Origin: Cyanobacteriota bacterium
Lineage (GTDB): Bacteria; Acidobacteriota; Vicinamibacteria; Vicinamibacterales; UBA2999
Assembly: GCA_019752015.1 (NCBI GenBank)
Contig: JAIEMQ010000044.1
Location: 62,001-126,000 of the forward strand
Length of the DNA: 64,000 nt
Direction of reading: 5' to 3'
The translations under genes and the position numbers were made by a program. The notes below the pieces were generated by a model that searched no databases, was not told where the DNA came from, and saw nothing but the letters and a program-made list of their open reading frames with translations. Positions 1-9,812 of this stretch are shown here, piece by piece (the first letter of the stretch is position 1; every line of letters starts with the position of its first letter).

Positions 1-924
1 GAGATCGTCATCACCCGCAACACCAGCGAAGCGAACAACATGGTGTCGAGCGGCCTCGACCTGAAGCCGGGCGACGAAGTGATCGTCTTCCACGACAACC
101 ATCCGAGCAACCTCACCGCCTGGAACGAGAAGGCGAAGCGGTTTGGTTTTTCCGTCGTCGAGATCCCCCAGATCAATCCGCATCCGGGCATGGAGTACTA
201 CGTCAACGCCTATCGGAAATCGATCACCTCGAAGACCAAGCTCCTGAGCTTCACGCACCTGACGAGCTCGGTCGGCGATCTGTTCCCGGCCAAGGAGCTG
301 TGCGCGGTGGCGCGCGAGTACGGCGTGATGTCGCTCGTCGACGGCGCGCAGTCGTTCGGCCTGCTCGACGTCAATCTCGCCGAGATCGGTCCCGACTTCT
401 ACAGCGGCAGCGCGCACAAGTGGCCGTGCGGCGCCCGCGAGTGCGGCGTGCTCTACATCAACACGCGCGCGCAGAAGAACATCTGGCCCTCGATCTACAG
501 CGCGTATCCCGGCGCCGTCGGCATCTCGCGCACGTTCGAGAGCTTCGGCCAGCGCGATGAGGCGACGATGATCGCGTTCCGCGAAGCGCTCGAGTTCCAG
601 ACCAAGGTCGGCCGCGCCGCGATCGAGAAGCGATCGCGCGAGCTGGCGAACCAGGCGGTCGCCGGGTTGTCGAAGCTGCCCGACGTGAAAGTCTGGACGT
701 CGCCGAACCCGTCGCTGAACGCCGCGGTCGTGTCGTTCCTGCCAGGGACGTTGAACTCGCAGCGGCTCGGCCAGGCGCTCTACGAGAAGGACAGGATCGG
801 CACGGCCGGCCGCGGCGGACAGGATCGCGGCGGGCTGCGCGCATCGCCCCACTTCTACAACACGCCGGAGGAGATCGACCGGCTCGTCAGCGCGGTCGGC
901 AGGTATCTGAAGAGCGGCGTCTAA
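1..924 (+). CDS. Class V (PLP-dependent) aminotransferase, 5' partial
   Basis: The reading frame is open from the first base, so the N-terminus lies outside the window; an internal ATG at 40 is in frame. The product is a fold-type I PLP enzyme of the class V aminotransferase group (cysteine desulfurase / isopenicillin-N epimerase-like). The visible fragment has the cofactor-binding Asp at about fragment residue 114 (VDGAQSFG) and the Schiff-base Lys at about residue 140 (SGSAHKWPCG, codon 418-420). The C-terminus is complete and ends in RPHF-type text, ASPHFYNTPEEIDRL, typical of the family's small domain. The substrate cannot be told from sequence: desulfurase, epimerase and kynureninase-like enzymes share these motifs. 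The active-site loop Cys of desulfurases is not evident, so I leave the call general. Confidence 0.9.
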   Translation, partial: EIVITRNTSEANNMVSSGLDLKPGDEVIVFHDNHPSNLTAWNEKAKRFGFSVVEIPQINPHPGMEYYVNAYRKSITSKTKLLSFTHLTSSVGDLFPAKELCAVAREYGVMSLVDGAQSFGLLDVNLAEIGPDFYSGSAHKWPCGARECGVLYINTRAQKNIWPSIYSAYPGAVGISRTFESFGQRDEATMIAFREALEFQTKVGRAAIEKRSRELANQAVAGLSKLPDVKVWTSPNPSLNAAVVSFLPGTLNSQRLGQALYEKDRIGTAGRGGQDRGGLRASPHFYNTPEEIDRLVSAVGRYLKSGV

Positions 925-969
925 AAAGGTCAACCGTTCGACGGCGGGCTTCGTCCTACTCGAGGGGAC

Positions 970-3426
970 TTGATGCGCGATCTTTGCTACGCGTTTCGAT
1001 CACTGGCGCGAACGCCCGCCTTCTCCGTCACGGCGATCCTCATCCTGTCGCTCTCGGTGGGCGCGACGACCGCGGTGTTCACGCTGCTGCACGCCCTGGT
1101 GCTGCGGCCGCTCCCCATCAAGGATCCGCATGAGCTCGCGCGCGTGCTCACCGTCGACTGGCGCGGCAGCGAAGCCGACTTGCCGTGGCGCCTGCATCGC
1201 GAGTTCCTCGCCCACCAGACGATCTTCTCCGCCGTCATTCCCTCGCTCGATCAATCGGTGCTGACGCTCGAAAGCGATCGCGGCGTCGAGCGCGGCGCGG
1301 TTGCGGGCACCGCGGGCAACTTCTTCCAGGAATTCGGCACGGCGCCGGCGCTCGGACGGTTGATCCAACCATCGGATGTGGACTTCATGGCGCCGTCGGC
1401 GGCACCGGTGGCGGTGCTCGGCTGGGGCTTCTGGCAGCGCCACTACGGCGGCGATACATCGGTGATTGGCCGCACCATCAAGATCGACGGCGTGCCGCTC
1501 GAGATCATCGGCGTCGTCCAGAAAGATTTCAAAGGCTTCAGCGTGACGATCGAGCACGACGTGATGGTGCCGATCGCGCTGCTGCCATCGATCATGCAGT
1601 CGGCAGCGACGATGTTCCATGGCACGTCTCGATGGGTCGGCACCATCGGCCGTCTCGCGCCGGGCGTGACCGTCGAATCGGCGCGCACCCAGGTGGAGGC
1701 GATGTGGCCCGCCCTCCTCACCGCCGCGATGCCCGAACAGTTCCTGACGACGCCGCGCGTCGACTATCTCAAGTGGACATCGCGCGTCGTTCCCGCGGCG
1801 ACCGGCATCGAGCGCGGTTTGCGCAACAGCTATACGAATCCGCTGTACGCGCTGCTCGGCATCGCGGCGCTGGTGCTGGTGATCGCCGGCGCCAATCTGT
1901 GCGCACTCGTGTTCGCGCGTGCCGAGTCACGCCGGCAGGGGCTGGCGGTTCGACTCGCGCTCGGGTCGAGCCGGCTGCGCGTGATTCGCGAGCTCTGCGC
2001 GGAAGGCGCGCTCCTCGGCGTGGCCGGCGCGATCGGCGGCGTCGTGTTCGCGGCGCTTGCCAGCGACGCGATCTTCCAGCTGCTGGTCCGCGAATATACG
2101 GTCAACACGTCGCTCGACACCTCGCCGGACGCCGCGGTGCTCGCGGTCGCGATCGTCGCCAGCGTTGGCGTCGCCGTGGCGGTCACGCTGGCCGCGGCCG
2201 TGAGCGCGACGCGGCAGCACGGCCGCCTGGTGCCGGGCGGATCGCGGACGGTGGCGCGATCGTCTCGAGCCGGGCAGATCCTCGTCGGCGCGCAAGTCGC
2301 CGCCTCGATCGTGATGCTGGCGCACGCCTCGCTGCTGGCGCGCAGCCTCTACGGCCTGACGACGATCGATACGGGCCTGACCGGCGACACGGTAATCATC
2401 GGCTACACGTACCCGTTACTGAACGGTTACAAGAACCTCGATGTCGCGACAAGCTATCGCCAGTCGCTCGATCGCGTGAGGGCCGTTCCCGGCGTGACCG
2501 CTGCGGCCTTCAGCACGTTCAAACCGGACGGCGGCAACCTGCCGCGCGACATCGTCGGCCGCGCCAACACGCCGCGAACGGAAACCGATCTACAGGCGGA
2601 GTGGCCGCAGGTCTCGCCGGGATTCTTCGAGACGCTCGGCATCCCGCTGCTCCGCGGCCGCGACTTCACCTACGCCGACGGCGAGAAGACCCAGAAAGTC
2701 GCGATCATCAGCGCCACGCTCGAACGCCAGTTGTTTGGCGAGGGCCTTGGAGTTGGTCAGCGCATGCGCGTGTCGTCGCGCGCGGAATGGCAGGATGTCG
2801 AAGTCGTTGGCGTGATCGGCGATGCGCGCGTGTTCGGCCTGCGCAGCGACAACCGGGCCACGATCTACACCGCCGCCGTGCAGAGCGGCCCGGCGTCGCA
2901 CTGGAAGTGCCTGGTCGTGCGCGCGCCGCAGTCCACCGTCCCGCAGCTCCGGCAGGCGATCGAATCGTTCGGTGTGGAAATGATGCGTCGCACGCAAACA
3001 CTCGCCTACGCGCGCGGCCGCGCAATCCTGCAGGAGCGGCTGCTCGCCGGCCTCAGCGGATACTTTGCCGTGCTGGCGTTGCTGCTGGTCTCGGCCGGTA
3101 TCTACGGTCTGCTGTCGTATGTGCTGTCGCTGCGCCGCAAGGAGATCGGCATCCGCATGGCGCTTGGCGCCGATGCGGCGCTGATGACGCGATCGATCCT
3201 GCGTGACGGCCTGGTCGTCAGCGGCGCCGGCATCGTCACCGGACTCGCCGCCGCCATTGCGACGGTGCCGCTGATCCGCCGCCTGCTCGTCAACACCAGC
3301 CCGTACGACCCGGCCGCGATCGGGCTCGCGTGCGCGGTGTTGTTGATCGTGACCGGCGCCGCGTCGCTGCTGCCCGCCCTGCGAGCCGGGCGCGTCGAGC
3401 CACTGGCGGAGCTGCGCCGCGAGTGA
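970..3426 (+). CDS. ADOP-family ABC transporter permease (MacB/FtsX type)
   Basis: An 818-residue inner-membrane permease with two copies of the MacB periplasmic core plus FtsX transmembrane unit. The N-terminus (RDLCYAFRSLARTPAFS, then a hydrophobic helix and VFTLLHALVLRPLP) is the signature of the acidobacterial duplicated orphan permeases (ADOP). Hydrophobic helices fall near residues 18-42, 290-315, 340-365, 385-410 and three more after residue 690, ending in LPALRAGRVEPLAELR. No ATPase gene adjoins it, which is usual for orphan members. The annotated start is TTG at 970; ATG at 973 is the more likely start, with GAGGGGAC at 962-969 as ribosome binding site. The substrate is unknown; relatives export macrolides, lipoproteins or peptides. 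Confidence 0.92.
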   Translation: MMRDLCYAFRSLARTPAFSVTAILILSLSVGATTAVFTLLHALVLRPLPIKDPHELARVLTVDWRGSEADLPWRLHREFLAHQTIFSAVIPSLDQSVLTLESDRGVERGAVAGTAGNFFQEFGTAPALGRLIQPSDVDFMAPSAAPVAVLGWGFWQRHYGGDTSVIGRTIKIDGVPLEIIGVVQKDFKGFSVTIEHDVMVPIALLPSIMQSAATMFHGTSRWVGTIGRLAPGVTVESARTQVEAMWPALLTAAMPEQFLTTPRVDYLKWTSRVVPAATGIERGLRNSYTNPLYALLGIAALVLVIAGANLCALVFARAESRRQGLAVRLALGSSRLRVIRELCAEGALLGVAGAIGGVVFAALASDAIFQLLVREYTVNTSLDTSPDAAVLAVAIVASVGVAVAVTLAAAVSATRQHGRLVPGGSRTVARSSRAGQILVGAQVAASIVMLAHASLLARSLYGLTTIDTGLTGDTVIIGYTYPLLNGYKNLDVATSYRQSLDRVRAVPGVTAAAFSTFKPDGGNLPRDIVGRANTPRTETDLQAEWPQVSPGFFETLGIPLLRGRDFTYADGEKTQKVAIISATLERQLFGEGLGVGQRMRVSSRAEWQDVEVVGVIGDARVFGLRSDNRATIYTAAVQSGPASHWKCLVVRAPQSTVPQLRQAIESFGVEMMRRTQTLAYARGRAILQERLLAGLSGYFAVLALLLVSAGIYGLLSYVLSLRRKEIGIRMALGADAALMTRSILRDGLVVSGAGIVTGLAAAIATVPLIRRLLVNTSPYDPAAIGLACAVLLIVTGAASLLPALRAGRVEPLAELRRE

Positions 3427-3471
3427 GATAGCGGTCGACGCAGCGATAAAATCTAATCGCAAATCAGCGCG

Positions 3472-3489
3472 TGCGTCTTATCATACGCA
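3472..3489. promoter_or_regulatory. Inverted repeat upstream of IclR gene (candidate operator)
   Basis: TGCGT (3472-3476) and ACGCA (3485-3489) form a perfect 5-base inverted repeat with an 8-base spacer, 42 bases before the start of the IclR-family regulator. IclR proteins commonly repress their own promoter, so this is a plausible autoregulatory site. The arms are short and chance occurrence is possible. Confidence 0.3.
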
Positions 3490-3531
3490 GATGCCTGTGC
3501 CGGCTGATCTCATGCGCCCGCGCGACCGCCT

Positions 3532-4296
3532 ATGAAACGGAGCCGCTCCGCAAAGCCAATCACGACCAATGAGACACCCGAGACCAACACGCCTGGCGGC
3601 GTGATCGCGCTCGAACGCGGCTTGCGCATCCTCAATGCGTTCGATCAGCGAACCGGCGTGCTCACGCTGGCGGGGCTGGCGCTCCGAACCGGCCTGAACA
3701 AAAGCACCATTCTTCGCCTGATGGTGTCTCTGGAAAACATGGGGTTCATCGACAGGGACCAGGACGGCCTGTACCGCATCGGCGCGCAAGCCTGGCGCGT
3801 CGGCATGTTGTTCAACAGCGACATGCATCTTGAACGAGTGCTGCCGCCGGTCATCAACGAGCTGTCCGCGAAGATCGACGAGAGCGTGTCATTCTGGATT
3901 CCCGTCATGACCAGCCCGCCGTCGCGTCTCTGTGTCTTTCGAGCGGAGCCGCAGCGCTCGGTGCGCGTTCACACTTTTGTCGGCAGCCAGTTTCCATTGG
4001 ATGCGGGCGGTTCGACGGCTCGCATGATGAAGGCCTTTGTCGATCCGCGGAGCGGCGAGGGTGATCGGCTGCGTGCTGAGCGCGTCGCCACGACATGGGC
4101 GGAGCGCGATCCGGAACTGTGCGGCGCCTCGTCGCCGGTGTTCGGCATCGACGGAAAGTTTGTCGGCGTGTTGTCCATCTCCGCGCCGATCGCACGGCGC
4201 AACCGGAAATGGCTGGAGACGATGAGACCGGTCGTGTTGGCCGCGGCTGAAGACATCACTTACAAGCTCGGTCGGGATTCCGTGCGTTCGCGTTGA
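3532..4296 (+). CDS. IclR-family transcriptional regulator
   Basis: A 254-residue regulator with an N-terminal winged helix-turn-helix (about residues 20-80, IALERGLRILNAF...LNKSTILRLM) and a C-terminal GAF-like effector domain (about 95-250). IclR proteins usually sense a catabolic intermediate and control adjacent degradation genes. Its stop codon abuts, with no gap, the stop of the minus-strand TctA-like gene that ends the neighbouring organic-acid cluster, so this is the obvious candidate regulator for 4297-15809. The most likely targets are the repeats in front of the TonB receptor at 15844-15883. Start chosen at ATG 3532; no strong Shine-Dalgarno is seen. Confidence 0.9.
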   Translation: MKRSRSAKPITTNETPETNTPGGVIALERGLRILNAFDQRTGVLTLAGLALRTGLNKSTILRLMVSLENMGFIDRDQDGLYRIGAQAWRVGMLFNSDMHLERVLPPVINELSAKIDESVSFWIPVMTSPPSRLCVFRAEPQRSVRVHTFVGSQFPLDAGGSTARMMKAFVDPRSGEGDRLRAERVATTWAERDPELCGASSPVFGIDGKFVGVLSISAPIARRNRKWLETMRPVVLAAAEDITYKLGRDSVRSR

Positions 4297-5673
4297 TTAC
4301 GCACGCCCGAACACCGTCTGCACAACCCACGGCGCGGCGAAATACGCCATCATCTGCGCGGAGATCTCGAAGCCAACGGCCTTGTTCAGTGTGCCACCAA
4401 GGATTCCAACCGTGATCCCAATCGCGGTGCCAATCGGACCGCCTTCGTAATACGTCAGCACGACAACCAGGCCCGCGAACATCGACAGCACCGCTTCCTG
4501 GGCGACGTTGCGCATTACCCACGCGCTCGCCGTTCGCGCATAGCGCATGACGATTGGGTAGGTGATCACCGACGCCAGGACCACGGCGATAAACCCATAC
4601 ACGCCGATCTGCCAGGCGCTCAACAGACTGTGAAGGTTGTGCAGCGGCTCGGTCGAATAGACCGGCGGCGCATTGAATAGCGGCAGACCGACGGTGAGGC
4701 TGATCGGACTGAGCGGCAAACCGAAGGCCACCAACGGAACGAGGATTTCCGCAATGTAGGTGCTCTCCGTCGTCGCATTCATCACGCTCAACGCCGTCGT
4801 CATCCTGTTGTAGAAACCCTTGACGCGCGATTGGACAATGCTGCCGACGAGGAACGTCATCCCAATCGCGGTGAACGTAAAGGTGATCGCGGAGACAACG
4901 CTGGTCAGCAGCACGTAGACGAGCTGTTGCGCCGTCAGCACGGCCCACGGCAATGGCAGTCGCCCGGACCAGATGCGCGCCTCCGGCGCGAGCCATATTT
5001 CTCTTGGCCCGGCAGCGCGCAACCGATCGCGCGATACAGGCGACAACGCCGTCAGCACGTCAACGAACAGCGGGCCCAACGCCATGCCGAGCATGAACGT
5101 GATGCTGAGGCCCTGGCCGCGATTGAGGTCGGTCGCAACACCGTTCAGCGCCTGCATGGCGATTCCGTAGGGCACAAACAGCACCACGCTCGCCCATCGC
5201 CCGCGCGATGTGAATGCGAGCGCGAGGCCGACCAGCGCGAAGATCGGCCCGACCCACGCGCGGATCAGATCGCCGAACGGCGCAATCAGCGTGGCGATCG
5301 CCACCGAAATCGGAACGGACACTAGCAGCGCGACGACGCCACCGGAGATCATCTTCTGCAACGCAATGTGCGGCAGCCCTAACGCTCGAAGCTTGGCGCT
5401 CGGCTCGAGCATCGGGATCGCCATGTTGTCTCCCGGGATGCCAATGATCGCTGTCGGCACCGCGTGAACCAGATGTTTCGCGGCGACAGCGGCCAGACAA
5501 AAGCCGAGCACGCCGGCGGGAGGAAACCCGAGCAGAATTACGACGAGCGTCGCGGGTGCTATCGTCGCGGTCTCGGATGTGCCGGGAATGAGCCCGATGA
5601 CGATGAAGAGCAGGGTGGCGAGCACCGCTCCACCGACACACCACGCCAGCCCGTCGAGGAGTTCGGGGGTCAT
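4297..5673 (-). CDS. Tripartite tricarboxylate transporter permease, TctA family
   Basis: A 458-residue polytopic membrane protein, the large permease of a tripartite tricarboxylate transporter, which imports organic acids using an ion gradient. Family signs are the LIPGTSETATIAPATLV segment after the first helix and PTAIIGIPGDNMAIPML, a pore-loop motif typical of TctA. About ten hydrophobic helices are visible. The start ATG overlaps the TGA of the TctB-like gene by one base (TGATG at 5671-5675), indicating translational coupling. TctA normally works with small TctB and a periplasmic TctC binding protein; no TctC is encoded here. At the 3' end it meets the IclR gene with no spacer. Confidence 0.88.
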   Translation of the reverse strand: MTPELLDGLAWCVGGAVLATLLFIVIGLIPGTSETATIAPATLVVILLGFPPAGVLGFCLAAVAAKHLVHAVPTAIIGIPGDNMAIPMLEPSAKLRALGLPHIALQKMISGGVVALLVSVPISVAIATLIAPFGDLIRAWVGPIFALVGLALAFTSRGRWASVVLFVPYGIAMQALNGVATDLNRGQGLSITFMLGMALGPLFVDVLTALSPVSRDRLRAAGPREIWLAPEARIWSGRLPLPWAVLTAQQLVYVLLTSVVSAITFTFTAIGMTFLVGSIVQSRVKGFYNRMTTALSVMNATTESTYIAEILVPLVAFGLPLSPISLTVGLPLFNAPPVYSTEPLHNLHSLLSAWQIGVYGFIAVVLASVITYPIVMRYARTASAWVMRNVAQEAVLSMFAGLVVVLTYYEGGPIGTAIGITVGILGGTLNKAVGFEISAQMMAYFAAPWVVQTVFGRA

Positions 5674-6095
5674 CAGCGCGGATCGGAACGCGACCCATCG
5701 ACGAAGAAATCGTAGACCTGCAGTTCCTGCATTTCACGAATCAGCTTCGGCGACGCGGTCTCGAGAGCGCGCCGTTCCTCGTCGGGATCGAGCGCGAGAT
5801 TGCGGATCATCGTGGATCGATCGATCGGCCCTTCGTCCGTGTCACGGAACACTCGTTTGGGTTTGAAGACGGTACCGATGATGGCCGCCGCCATCACACA
5901 GCCGGCGATTCCGATCATCAGCGCGTAACCCTTGATCAGGCCGGGTGTCTCCCCCGGGAAGTACGCGGTGAACGCCCGGAGCGCCAGGACGTATGACGTA
6001 AACCCGAGCGCGCTGCCGCACGCCAGGCCGATCAGAAGGTGTCTGAGATCGACCGTGTCTTCCCAGATGTTGACCAGCCGTTGCGGTTCTGCCAA
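5673..6095 (-). CDS. Small membrane protein in TctB position
   Basis: A 140-residue protein with two clear hydrophobic helices (about residues 18-45 and 58-78) followed by a charged cytosolic tail rich in Glu and Arg. Its place directly upstream of tctA, coupled by a one-base overlap, suggests that it replaces TctB, the small permease subunit. Typical TctB proteins have four helices and little tail, so this is either a divergent TctB or an accessory subunit. The frame begins with TTG at 6095, six bases after the TAG of the upstream gene, and no in-frame ATG follows, so TTG is the only reasonable start. Homology was not recognised beyond context. Confidence 0.6.
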   Translation of the reverse strand: MAEPQRLVNIWEDTVDLRHLLIGLACGSALGFTSYVLALRAFTAYFPGETPGLIKGYALMIGIAGCVMAAAIIGTVFKPKRVFRDTDEGPIDRSTMIRNLALDPDEERRALETASPKLIREMQELQVYDFFVDGSRSDPR

Positions 6096-6101
6096 CGATG
6101 C

Positions 6102-7335
6102 CTACTTGCCGAGTACAGGAATGTCGTTAATCCTGGCATGGGTATCGAAGTAGCCCATGTCGAGGTCGAGGGCCCAAATGCCCTTCTTGTACGAGACGAC
6201 GAGGACCTGCGTGGTCACGCTGAGCTCCTCACCGCTCGTGTTCCAGCGCTGCACCCCTGAGATCAGATGAATCTTATTAGAGTTGGGGTGAAGGACACGC
6301 GCGTCCCGCATTTTGGTGGTCGAACCGCCTCGCTCACCCTTGTTGATCTCTCTGAAACCGTCTTGCGACTGCTCCCACAGCGTGCGACAAGGCTCGGTTG
6401 AAGGCGGTTGCGGGCGAGGCGTGGGCGCGCTGTCCTGAATGCGGAGCCGGCTCATTACGCCGCGCGCCGCAAACGGCCGCATCGGGTCGTTCACGGCGTT
6501 GCTGGTGATCGCCCGGACACCGCCGCCCGAGACTCCGACCTTCGGGTAACTATCGTGCCGCGCCATGCGCGGCAGGATTGTCTCATCGTCGTCCCAATTG
6601 TTCTGAACGGTGTTCTGTCGCGGCCGGAACGCAAACGCAAGTGCGTCGGGCCACTGCACGCCGATGTCCTGCGCCGGTGTGACAATCGTGGAGAACAACT
6701 CGATCGCCCATCGGCCATTGTTGTTCGTGACCAGGTAAACGCCTTCGCAACGGTGGACGAGTTTTCCGGTTTCATCATAGCGATCGAACTTCATCGCCGC
6801 GTTGCACATCACCGGATTGAACTGCAACACCTCGATGCCGACCAGCACGTCGTACAGTCCGGCCCGCAACCAGCTGTCCTGCCTGCTGAAGCGGACCGGC
6901 TTCAAGGTCGTGCCCGCCGATGCGGGCGGGCTGGCCATGAACTCATCGCAGCCTTCGCACGACGACGGGCATGCGAATCGAGAATTGTTCGTGGACCGCA
7001 AACGCAAAGTGCAGCGTGTCGGCGATGCCGGCGAGATTACGCTCGCCGAGCGCCGCGAAGTGCTGCGTGAGGACGGCGACGGTTGCGGGAATCGATCGCT
7101 CGTACGTAATTCGGAAGCGATTGTCGACCAGGTCGTCGCTATTGAGTCCAGCCGGGGCCGGCGGCGTTGCGAGATCGGCAGGCATCGAGGCGGGAACGCA
7201 CATCGGAGAGGCGCTGCCCTGCGCACGCGCGGATGAAACCGCTGGGGGCATCACACCCGCGACCCCCAGCAGTCCAGCCGTGCGCAGAAGCGCACGCCGA
7301 TCGATGTTGATCCGTTCGCCCGGCGTGTTCGACAT
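6102..7335 (-). pseudogene. Frameshifted SnoaL-like Tat-exported protein (paralogue of next gene)
   Basis: Read from 7335, the frame gives a signal peptide (RRALLRTAGLLGVAGV) and the first half of a protein very like that encoded at 7347-8606, then breaks after IRMPVVV. The match resumes one frame over at DEFMASPPAS and continues to the stop at 6102 (ends ARINDIPVLGK). Aligning both copies, the region 6940-6970 has one extra base relative to the intact copy. The two frames are 7335-6943 and a second ending at 6102. Either this is a recently inactivated duplicate or an assembly/sequencing error. If repaired, the product would be a secreted protein of about 410 residues with NTF2/SnoaL-like character. 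Confidence 0.8.
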
Positions 7336-7346
7336 GCGTCCTTCTG

Positions 7347-8606
7347 CTACTTCGAGAGGATCGGGATGTCGTTGATTCGGGCGTGCGTGTCGAAGTACCC
7401 GAAATCGATGTCGCGAGCCCAGATGCCCTTCTTATACGACACGATCTGCACCTGCGTCGTCACGCTGAGTTCCTCGCCACTGGTGTTCCATCGCTCCACG
7501 CCGGCGACGAGGTGAATCTTGTTCGAATTGTGATGCAGGACCCGGGCGTCGCGCATCTTGACCGTGGATCCACCGCGCTCGCCCTTGTTGATTTCCTGGA
7601 AGCCGTCCTGCACCGAATCCCACCGTGTGCGGCGGGGCGCATTGGGATCAGCGGGCGGCCGATTGCCGCGTCCCTGACCACCCTGGTTCGGACCTTCCTG
7701 GATGCGCAGGCGAGTCGCCACGCCCTTGGTGGCGAACGGCCGCATCGGGTCGTTCACGGCGTTGCTGGTGATGGTGCCGACGCCGCCGCCGGTGACGCTG
7801 ACACTCGGATACGAGTCATGCCGGGCCAGTCCGGGCAGGATGGTCGAGTCATCGTCCCAGATGCCAAGGACGTGATTCATGCGCGGCCGGAAAGCGATGG
7901 CGAGTGCGTCCGGCCACTGCACTCCGATGTCCATCGCGGGCGTAAAGATCGTCGAGAAGACCTGAATCGCCCACTTCCCGTCATTGTTGCTGACGAGATA
8001 CACCCCTTCACATCGGTGGACCAGTTTACCGTTCTCGTCGTAGCGGTCATAGGTCATCGACGCGTTGCACATGACCGGGTTGAACTGCAGCACTTCGATA
8101 CCGACCAGTACGTCGTAGAGTCCGGCTCGCAGCCAGCTGTCCTGTTTGCTGAAGCGAACCGGCTTCAATGTGGTTCCCACCGAGGCGGGCGGGCTGGCCA
8201 TGAACTCATCGCGCGACTTCACGACGACCGGCATGCGGATCGAAAACTGTTCATGCACCGCGAATGGAAAGTGCAGCGTGTCGGCAATACCCGCAAGATT
8301 GCGCTCACTCAGCGCCGCAAAGTGCTGGGTCAGCACGTTAACGGTCGCTGGAATCGAGCGCTCGTAGGTGATGCGGAAGCGATTGTCGACGAGATCGCCC
8401 TTGCCGAGTTTCGGCGCCGGCGGCGGCAACAAATCGCTCGGCAATGATCCGGCGGTGCACAGCGGCGCGGATCCCGCCGGGGCGGCCGGACGCGCTTGCG
8501 CGAAGGCGGAGACTGGCGCTGCCAGTCCTGCTGCGCCGAGCAGCCCCGCACGCCGCAACAGCTCACGGCGTTGAACATCGATTTCGTGACGAGGCGTATC
8601 CGACAT
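7347..8606 (-). CDS. Exported SnoaL/NTF2-like protein, function unknown
   Basis: A 419-residue protein with an N-terminal twin-arginine-like signal (VQRRELLRRAGLLGAAGLA, then AFAQ), so probably exported folded by Tat. The mature part appears to contain two alpha+beta units resembling the NTF2/SnoaL fold: LAGIADTLHFPFAVHEQF to WAIQVFSTIF, and FQEINKGERGGS to YFDTHARIND. The family is not named with confidence. It is the intact member of a tandem pair and sits between the transporter and lactonase genes of the organic-acid cluster, so it could be a periplasmic enzyme or binding protein for the same substrate, perhaps standing in for the missing TctC. Start is ATG at 8606. Confidence 0.72.
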   Translation of the reverse strand: MSDTPRHEIDVQRRELLRRAGLLGAAGLAAPVSAFAQARPAAPAGSAPLCTAGSLPSDLLPPPAPKLGKGDLVDNRFRITYERSIPATVNVLTQHFAALSERNLAGIADTLHFPFAVHEQFSIRMPVVVKSRDEFMASPPASVGTTLKPVRFSKQDSWLRAGLYDVLVGIEVLQFNPVMCNASMTYDRYDENGKLVHRCEGVYLVSNNDGKWAIQVFSTIFTPAMDIGVQWPDALAIAFRPRMNHVLGIWDDDSTILPGLARHDSYPSVSVTGGGVGTITSNAVNDPMRPFATKGVATRLRIQEGPNQGGQGRGNRPPADPNAPRRTRWDSVQDGFQEINKGERGGSTVKMRDARVLHHNSNKIHLVAGVERWNTSGEELSVTTQVQIVSYKKGIWARDIDFGYFDTHARINDIPILSK

Positions 8607-8636
8607 TGTGATCCCCTTCCTGTTTCAGATGTCTTG

Positions 8637-9812
8637 TTAGACGACCATTGCCGACCAGAACAGTTGCTCTCGATTGCCTTCGATTTCGTAGTTGCGCTCA
8701 TAGGTGAGGCGCCCGTCATCGCCGATGGCGAACACAGACAAACTGGCCCACACCATTGACGTCGTCGCACCATTGCGAACGAGCGCCGGCCGCGAATTGC
8801 CAACGACCATTACCCGCCCGCCTGGATCGATGCTGAAGGTGCGCGGATAGATCCCATGCGTGTCGATGCTTTGCCGGTGGCGCGGTTCACCGGTCGCGTG
8901 ATCGATTTCGTACATCACGATCGTGTTCTCACCACCGATGAACACCGGCTCGGCCTCATCGGTCATGCCGAACGCGCGATTGGCGAGATAGACGAAGCGG
9001 CCATCCGGGTGCACCCGGACCGCCCCGGCGAGCTGCACGGGGTGCGTGTGCGCGGCGTCATCGAGCGTCTCGCATTGAAATGACGGCGTGGCCGCCACGG
9101 TCGTGCCGTCGAACGCGAACGCCGTCAACTTGTTTTGACGCTCGAGCGACACGTAGACCCAGTCGTGCGACGGGCTGAAATCAAGATTACGAGGGCCGAA
9201 ACCGTAACCGCCGTTGGGCGCGACCGTTGATTCAAACGTCAATCCGCCGTCCTCATAACGGAAGACTTTCAGCGCGCCAGGATCCTCGCTGCGGCCAGCA
9301 ACCGAATCGTTGCCGCGAGCAACGACGATCGCAGTGCGGTTCGACGGCGCGACGCGGACTTCATGCGCGAAGACCCCGGCATCAGGCGTGGTCGGCTGAT
9401 CGACTTCCGGGCCAATCCGGCCCTCGTCAATACGGTGAACGCTGACGCCGCTTGGATTGTTGTACGCGATCAGTGCGTGAGCGGATGGGTTATCGGTCGA
9501 GATGTGAATCGGGCGATGGCGCAAGCGGACGTGATCGCCAAGCTGACGCAGTGCCTTCGTATCGGAATCGATCTGGAACGAGGTCAGATAATGCGCATCG
9601 CCGGCGACACCCGGGCCACCGTTGCTCGACACGACGAACAGGTACCGACCCGACGTATGCGCGCAGGCATACTGGACGTTGGCAGGCAGCGTCGCCGAAG
9701 CATCCAGTCGAGTGAGCATGAAGCGTTCCGTGTCTATGTCGTAGGCCAGCATGCGGGCACCCAGGCCGACAAACAGCGTCGGCCGGCGGCGATCAGAAGT
9801 TGGGTACCTCAT
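8637..9812 (-). CDS. Lactonase-family seven-bladed beta-propeller protein
   Basis: A 391-residue protein matching the lactonase family (6-phosphogluconolactonase Pgl of the YbhE type, PF10282). It has recurrent propeller strands such as GRYLFVVSSNGG, RVHPDGRFVYLANR and FSIDPGGRVMVVGN, and the His-containing blade FAHEVRVAPSNR. There is no signal peptide, so it acts in the cytoplasm. Its start overlaps the end of the upstream Ldh-family gene by 20 bases, showing tight coupling. In this setting it would open a lactone formed during breakdown of the imported acid; a role on 6-phosphogluconolactone is less likely because no pentose-phosphate gene is near. Confidence 0.8.
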   Translation of the reverse strand: MRYPTSDRRRPTLFVGLGARMLAYDIDTERFMLTRLDASATLPANVQYACAHTSGRYLFVVSSNGGPGVAGDAHYLTSFQIDSDTKALRQLGDHVRLRHRPIHISTDNPSAHALIAYNNPSGVSVHRIDEGRIGPEVDQPTTPDAGVFAHEVRVAPSNRTAIVVARGNDSVAGRSEDPGALKVFRYEDGGLTFESTVAPNGGYGFGPRNLDFSPSHDWVYVSLERQNKLTAFAFDGTTVAATPSFQCETLDDAAHTHPVQLAGAVRVHPDGRFVYLANRAFGMTDEAEPVFIGGENTIVMYEIDHATGEPRHRQSIDTHGIYPRTFSIDPGGRVMVVGNSRPALVRNGATTSMVWASLSVFAIGDDGRLTYERNYEIEGNREQLFWSAMVV

